26,098 bases of DNA. Origin: Planctomycetota bacterium (GTDB lineage Bacteria > Planctomycetota > UBA1135). The notes beneath the pieces are model-generated. The model did no database searches, was not told the origin of the DNA, and saw only the letters and a program-made list of their open reading frames with translations. Position 1 is the first letter of the stretch. Each line of letters starts with the position of its first letter. The position numbers were made by a program, and so were the translations under genes. This document shows positions 23,488 to 26,098 of the stretch, piece after piece. The DNA lies in the NCBI GenBank assembly GCA_014382465.1, contig JACNJP010000224.1, forward strand, positions 9,560 to 35,657, written 5' to 3'.

Positions 23488-24700
23488 CGGCGCCGCGCAC
23501 GAGGACCTGATCTTCGACTGGGAGGCCCACGGCCACCACGGCCTGCCGGCGCCCAAGGGCAGGGTCCAGCTCGACGACGAGACCCTGCGCGACGGGCTGC
23601 AGTGCCCGTCGGTGATCGACCCGCCGCTGGAGAAGAAGATCGAGCTGATCCACCTGATGGACCAGCTCGGCATCGACACCGCCGACATCGGGCTGCCCGG
23701 CGCCGGGGTGCACGCGCGCGAGCACATCCTGGCGCTGGCGCGCGAGATGCTGCCGCTCGGGATCACGCCGAACGTCGCCTGTCGCACGGTCGTCTCGGAT
23801 ATCGAGCCGGTGGTCGACATGGTCCAGGAGCTGGGCGCGCCGATCGAGGTGTGCGCCTTCATCGGCTCCAGCCCGATCCGCGCCTACGCCGAGGGCTGGG
23901 AGCTCGACCGCATGGTCGGCAACGTGCGCAAGTCGGTGGCCTTCGCCAAGCGCAACGGCCTGCCGGTGCTGTTCGTCACCGAGGACACCATCCGCTCGAC
24001 GCCGGAGATCCTCGAGGCGCTCTACGGCGCGGCGCTCGAGGAGGGCGCCGACCGGGTGTGCCTGTGCGACACCGTCGGCGCCGGCACGCCGGGCTCGGTG
24101 CGCAACCTGGTGTCGTGGATGAAGCGCTACATGGTGGCGCGCAACTTCAAGGCCGGCATCGACTGGCACGGCCACCGCGACCGCGGGCTGGGGCTGGTGA
24201 ACACCCTGTCGGCGCTGTCCGAGGGCGTCGAGCGCGCCCACGCCTGCGCCCTGGGCATCGGCGAGCGCGCCGGCAACGCCGAGATGGACCTGCTGCTGGT
24301 CAACCTGAAGCTGCTCGGCTGGATCCAGCGCGACCTGTCCAGCCTGGGCGAGTACGTGCGCGTCGCCAGCGAGGCGGTCGGCCGCCCGGTGCGCAGCGAG
24401 TACCCGGTGTTCGGCGGCGACGCCTTCGAGACCGGCACCGGCGTGCACGCTGCGGCGGTGGTCAAGGCCTTCCGCAAGAACGACACCTGGCTGGCCAACC
24501 GCGTCTACTCCGGCGTGCCGGCCGACGACTTCGGCCTCGAGCAGAAGATCAGCGTCGGCCCCATGAGCGGCAAGTCGAACGTCATCTACTTCCTCGAGAA
24601 GCGCGGCCTGGCCGCCACCGACGAGCGCATCGACGCCATCCTCTCCGCCGCCAAGAACAGCGACCGCCTGCTGACCGAGGACGAGGTGCTGAGGGTGTAA
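23480..24700 (+). CDS. LeuA/homocitrate-synthase-like DRE-TIM metallolyase
   Basis: A 406-residue cytoplasmic enzyme of the DRE-TIM family (2-isopropylmalate, homocitrate and citramalate synthases, HMG-CoA lyase). The signature LDDETLRDGLQCPSV (31-45) gives the metal-binding Asp and catalytic Arg. IDWHGHRDRGLGLVNTL gives the HxH metal pair, and GIGERAGNAEMD the final Asn ligand and glycine-rich turn. The GERAGN signature favours an acyl-CoA-condensing synthase (isopropylmalate/homocitrate type) over HMG-CoA lyase. It lacks the ~120-residue LeuA C-terminal leucine-binding domain, so classical leucine feedback is unlikely. No leu genes neighbour it. The ATG at 23480 overlaps the previous stop, so translation is coupled. 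Its TAA stop lies at the edge of a palindromic repeat. Exact substrate is unresolved. Confidence 0.85.
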   Translation: MSDGAAHEDLIFDWEAHGHHGLPAPKGRVQLDDETLRDGLQCPSVIDPPLEKKIELIHLMDQLGIDTADIGLPGAGVHAREHILALAREMLPLGITPNVACRTVVSDIEPVVDMVQELGAPIEVCAFIGSSPIRAYAEGWELDRMVGNVRKSVAFAKRNGLPVLFVTEDTIRSTPEILEALYGAALEEGADRVCLCDTVGAGTPGSVRNLVSWMKRYMVARNFKAGIDWHGHRDRGLGLVNTLSALSEGVERAHACALGIGERAGNAEMDLLLVNLKLLGWIQRDLSSLGEYVRVASEAVGRPVRSEYPVFGGDAFETGTGVHAAAVVKAFRKNDTWLANRVYSGVPADDFGLEQKISVGPMSGKSNVIYFLEKRGLAATDERIDAILSAAKNSDRLLTEDEVLRV

Positions 24701-24765
24701 TTAGGGGTCAGACATCGATTGTTTGAGGGGCGCCTCTGAAACAATCGACGTCTGACCCCTAAATT
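24699..24765. repeat. Palindromic intergenic repeat (GGGGTCAGAC family), full hairpin
   Basis: The left arm (24699 to about 24731, beginning AATTAGGGGTCAGACATCG) and the right arm (about 24732-24765, complementary GACGTCTGACCCCTAAATT) form a long near-perfect hairpin of about 30 pairs with few mismatches. The apex lies around GAGGGGCGCCTC. Its first 23 bases are identical to 4143-4165. It fills the gap between convergent genes: it touches the TAA of the LeuA-like gene and ends three bases before the symporter stop. It is probably both a REP-like mobile repeat and a bidirectional terminator. Confidence 0.8.
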
Positions 24766-24768
24766 GCC

Positions 24769-26098
24769 CTACCAGAACATCGCGTAGAGGCCGGCGGTGA
24801 GGAGGACGATGATGCTGCCGTAGAGCTTGACCCGCGGGTGCGGGGTGACGTCGATGCGGCTGACCGGCATCACGCGCGGCGCGGCCAGCGGGTCGAGGCG
24901 GGTCATGACGAGCATGACCGCCACCAGCAGCACGAAGATCATCGCCATGTGGTGGAGGAAGGCGATCTCGTTGAAGGCGTGCATCCAGCCGGTGTCGATC
25001 ACCAGCCCGCCGAAGCGGGCGACGGCGTAGAGCGGCACGCCGAGCAGCAGCGCGGCGCGGGCGGCCGCCGGCGGGGTGCGGCGGTTCAGGATGCCGACCA
25101 GGAACACCGCCAGGATGCCCGGGCTGATGAAGCCCCAGATCTCCTGGATGTACTTGAACACTCCCTCGAAGCTCGAGATCACCGGCGCCCAGAGGCAGGC
25201 CAGGACGACGATCACCGCCGTAGCCCAGCGGCCGACCCGCACGTCGTTGGCGGCGGTGCTCTTCGGATTCAGGTAGCGCTTGTAGAGGTCGATGGTGAAG
25301 ATCGTCGAGGCCGAGTTGATGCCCGAGTTGAATGAGCTCATCACCGCCCCGCACAGCGCCGCGAACATCACCCCGCGCAGCTCGGGCGGCAGCAGCCGGG
25401 CGATCATGAACGGGTAGGCCTTGTCGCCGGCGTTGCCGCCGAGGGCCAGGATCTCCTCGCTGTAGAGTTGGTAGGCCATGATCCCGGGCATGACGATGAT
25501 GAAGGGGATCGCCAGCTTCATGAGGGCCGCGAACAGGATGCCCTTCTGGCCCTCGGCCACGCTCTTGGCCCCGAGCGTGCGCTGAGTGATGAACTGGTTC
25601 AGCCCCCAATAGAACAGGTTGGGGATCCACAGGCCGCCGATGAAGACCGCCAGCCACGGCACGTCCGGGTCGTTCCACGGCAAGACCGTGTGCAGCTTGG
25701 CCTCGTTGGCCTCGGTGAAGGAGGCCCAGCCGGCGAGCACGCTGCCGTCGCCGAGCTCGGACAGCGCCAGCCAGGTCACCAGGGCGGCGCCGAGCATCAG
25801 CGCGCCGCCTTGCAGCAGGTCCGACCAGACCACCGCAGTGAGCCCGCCGTAGACGGTGTAGGCGCCGGCGATGATGCCGATCAGCCAGATGCCGCTGACG
25901 GTCGACCAGAACTCGGCGCTCTCCCGCCACGGCGCGTCGGCCGCCAGCGACAGGCCGAAGCTGTCGGCGCAAACCGCCGGGAGCTGGAAGATGCCGTTGA
26001 GCGCCATCGCGCCGCTGTAGACCACCGTCGCCAGGAACACGATCACGTAGGCGACCATCAGGTAGCCGGCCATGATCGCGCGCGTGCCGTGGTCGTAG
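24769..26098 (-). CDS. Sodium:solute symporter (SSS family), 5' end missing
   Basis: The frame is open to the right edge; 442 codons are visible and the N-terminus, probably the first one or two membrane helices, is cut off. The chain is a series of about 11-12 hydrophobic helices with SSS/SGLT features: VYSGAMALNGIF, GAYTVYGGLTAVVWSDLLQ, FYWGLNQFITQRTLGAKS (the NQ..QR..LGAKS pattern common to sugar symporters), LCGAVMSSFNSGINSASTIFTIDLY with the Na+-site SSFNSGINS, and IWGFISPGILAVF. The likely role is Na+-driven uptake of a sugar or related organic solute. An ATG at 26073 is internal to the family alignment and is not the true start. The stop lies three bases from the palindromic repeat. 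Confidence 0.9.
   Translation of the reverse strand, partial: YDHGTRAIMAGYLMVAYVIVFLATVVYSGAMALNGIFQLPAVCADSFGLSLAADAPWRESAEFWSTVSGIWLIGIIAGAYTVYGGLTAVVWSDLLQGGALMLGAALVTWLALSELGDGSVLAGWASFTEANEAKLHTVLPWNDPDVPWLAVFIGGLWIPNLFYWGLNQFITQRTLGAKSVAEGQKGILFAALMKLAIPFIIVMPGIMAYQLYSEEILALGGNAGDKAYPFMIARLLPPELRGVMFAALCGAVMSSFNSGINSASTIFTIDLYKRYLNPKSTAANDVRVGRWATAVIVVLACLWAPVISSFEGVFKYIQEIWGFISPGILAVFLVGILNRRTPPAAARAALLLGVPLYAVARFGGLVIDTGWMHAFNEIAFLHHMAMIFVLLVAVMLVMTRLDPLAAPRVMPVSRIDVTPHPRVKLYGSIIVLLTAGLYAMFW

Overview
This is a very GC-rich (about 70% by eye), densely coded bacterial segment. Almost all genes are preceded by little or no Shine-Dalgarno sequence. Secreted proteins with Sec signal peptides, an alkaline-phosphatase/sulfatase-superfamily membrane protein, hybrid histidine kinases, a 4Fe-4S-type PurF, SelU and a short palindromic intergenic repeat together suggest a free-living Gram-negative, most likely an Acidobacteriota (Thermoanaerobaculia/Holophagae-like) or similar deep-branching heterotroph. 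The phylum is an inference from gene style; no rRNA is present.

Layout. (1) 1-3060, minus: a secreted GH13 alpha-glucan enzyme followed by a secreted concanavalin-like protein that runs off the left edge. (2) 3288-4148, plus, divergent from GH13: an unusual protein joining a glycogen-binding (CBM48/AMPK-type) domain to an ArsR-like winged helix. (3) 4190-8125, minus: selU-purF-MATE-like exporter, closely packed. (4) 8180-11982, plus: two paralogous membrane hybrid histidine kinases in tandem, followed by a transaldolase-family gene (12010-13260) and a secreted subtilisin-like protease (13387-15774). (5) 22402-15850, minus: mgtE, a signal peptidase I with a large insertion, an ECF sigma factor, a single-pass anti-sigma-like protein and a secreted charged protein with an RG-rich tail. 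These five genes overlap stop-to-start, forming one translationally coupled operon. A sulfatase-like membrane protein lacking two expected metal ligands lies downstream with its own promoter-like box. (6) 22447-24700, plus, divergent from mgtE: an unrecognised 346-aa protein overlapping a LeuA/homocitrate-synthase-like gene. (7) 24769-end, minus: a sodium:solute symporter cut by the right edge.

Copies of a repeat beginning with AATTAGGGGTCAGACATCG sit at two convergent gene ends (4143 and 24699); the second is a long hairpin. A separate perfect stem-loop lies between the convergent protease and sulfatase-like genes. Several genes have a -10-like hexamer only 8-11 bases before the start codon, so leaderless transcripts appear common. 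There is no stretch above 300 bases without a gene, and no tRNA, rRNA, CRISPR array, prophage or transposase gene was seen.

The most interesting points are the putative glucan-sensing CBM48-ArsR regulator facing a secreted glucan-active enzyme; the fused cell-envelope operon (Mg2+ transporter, signal peptidase, sigma, anti-sigma, RG-tailed secreted protein); and the sulfatase-fold protein with a degenerate metal site.
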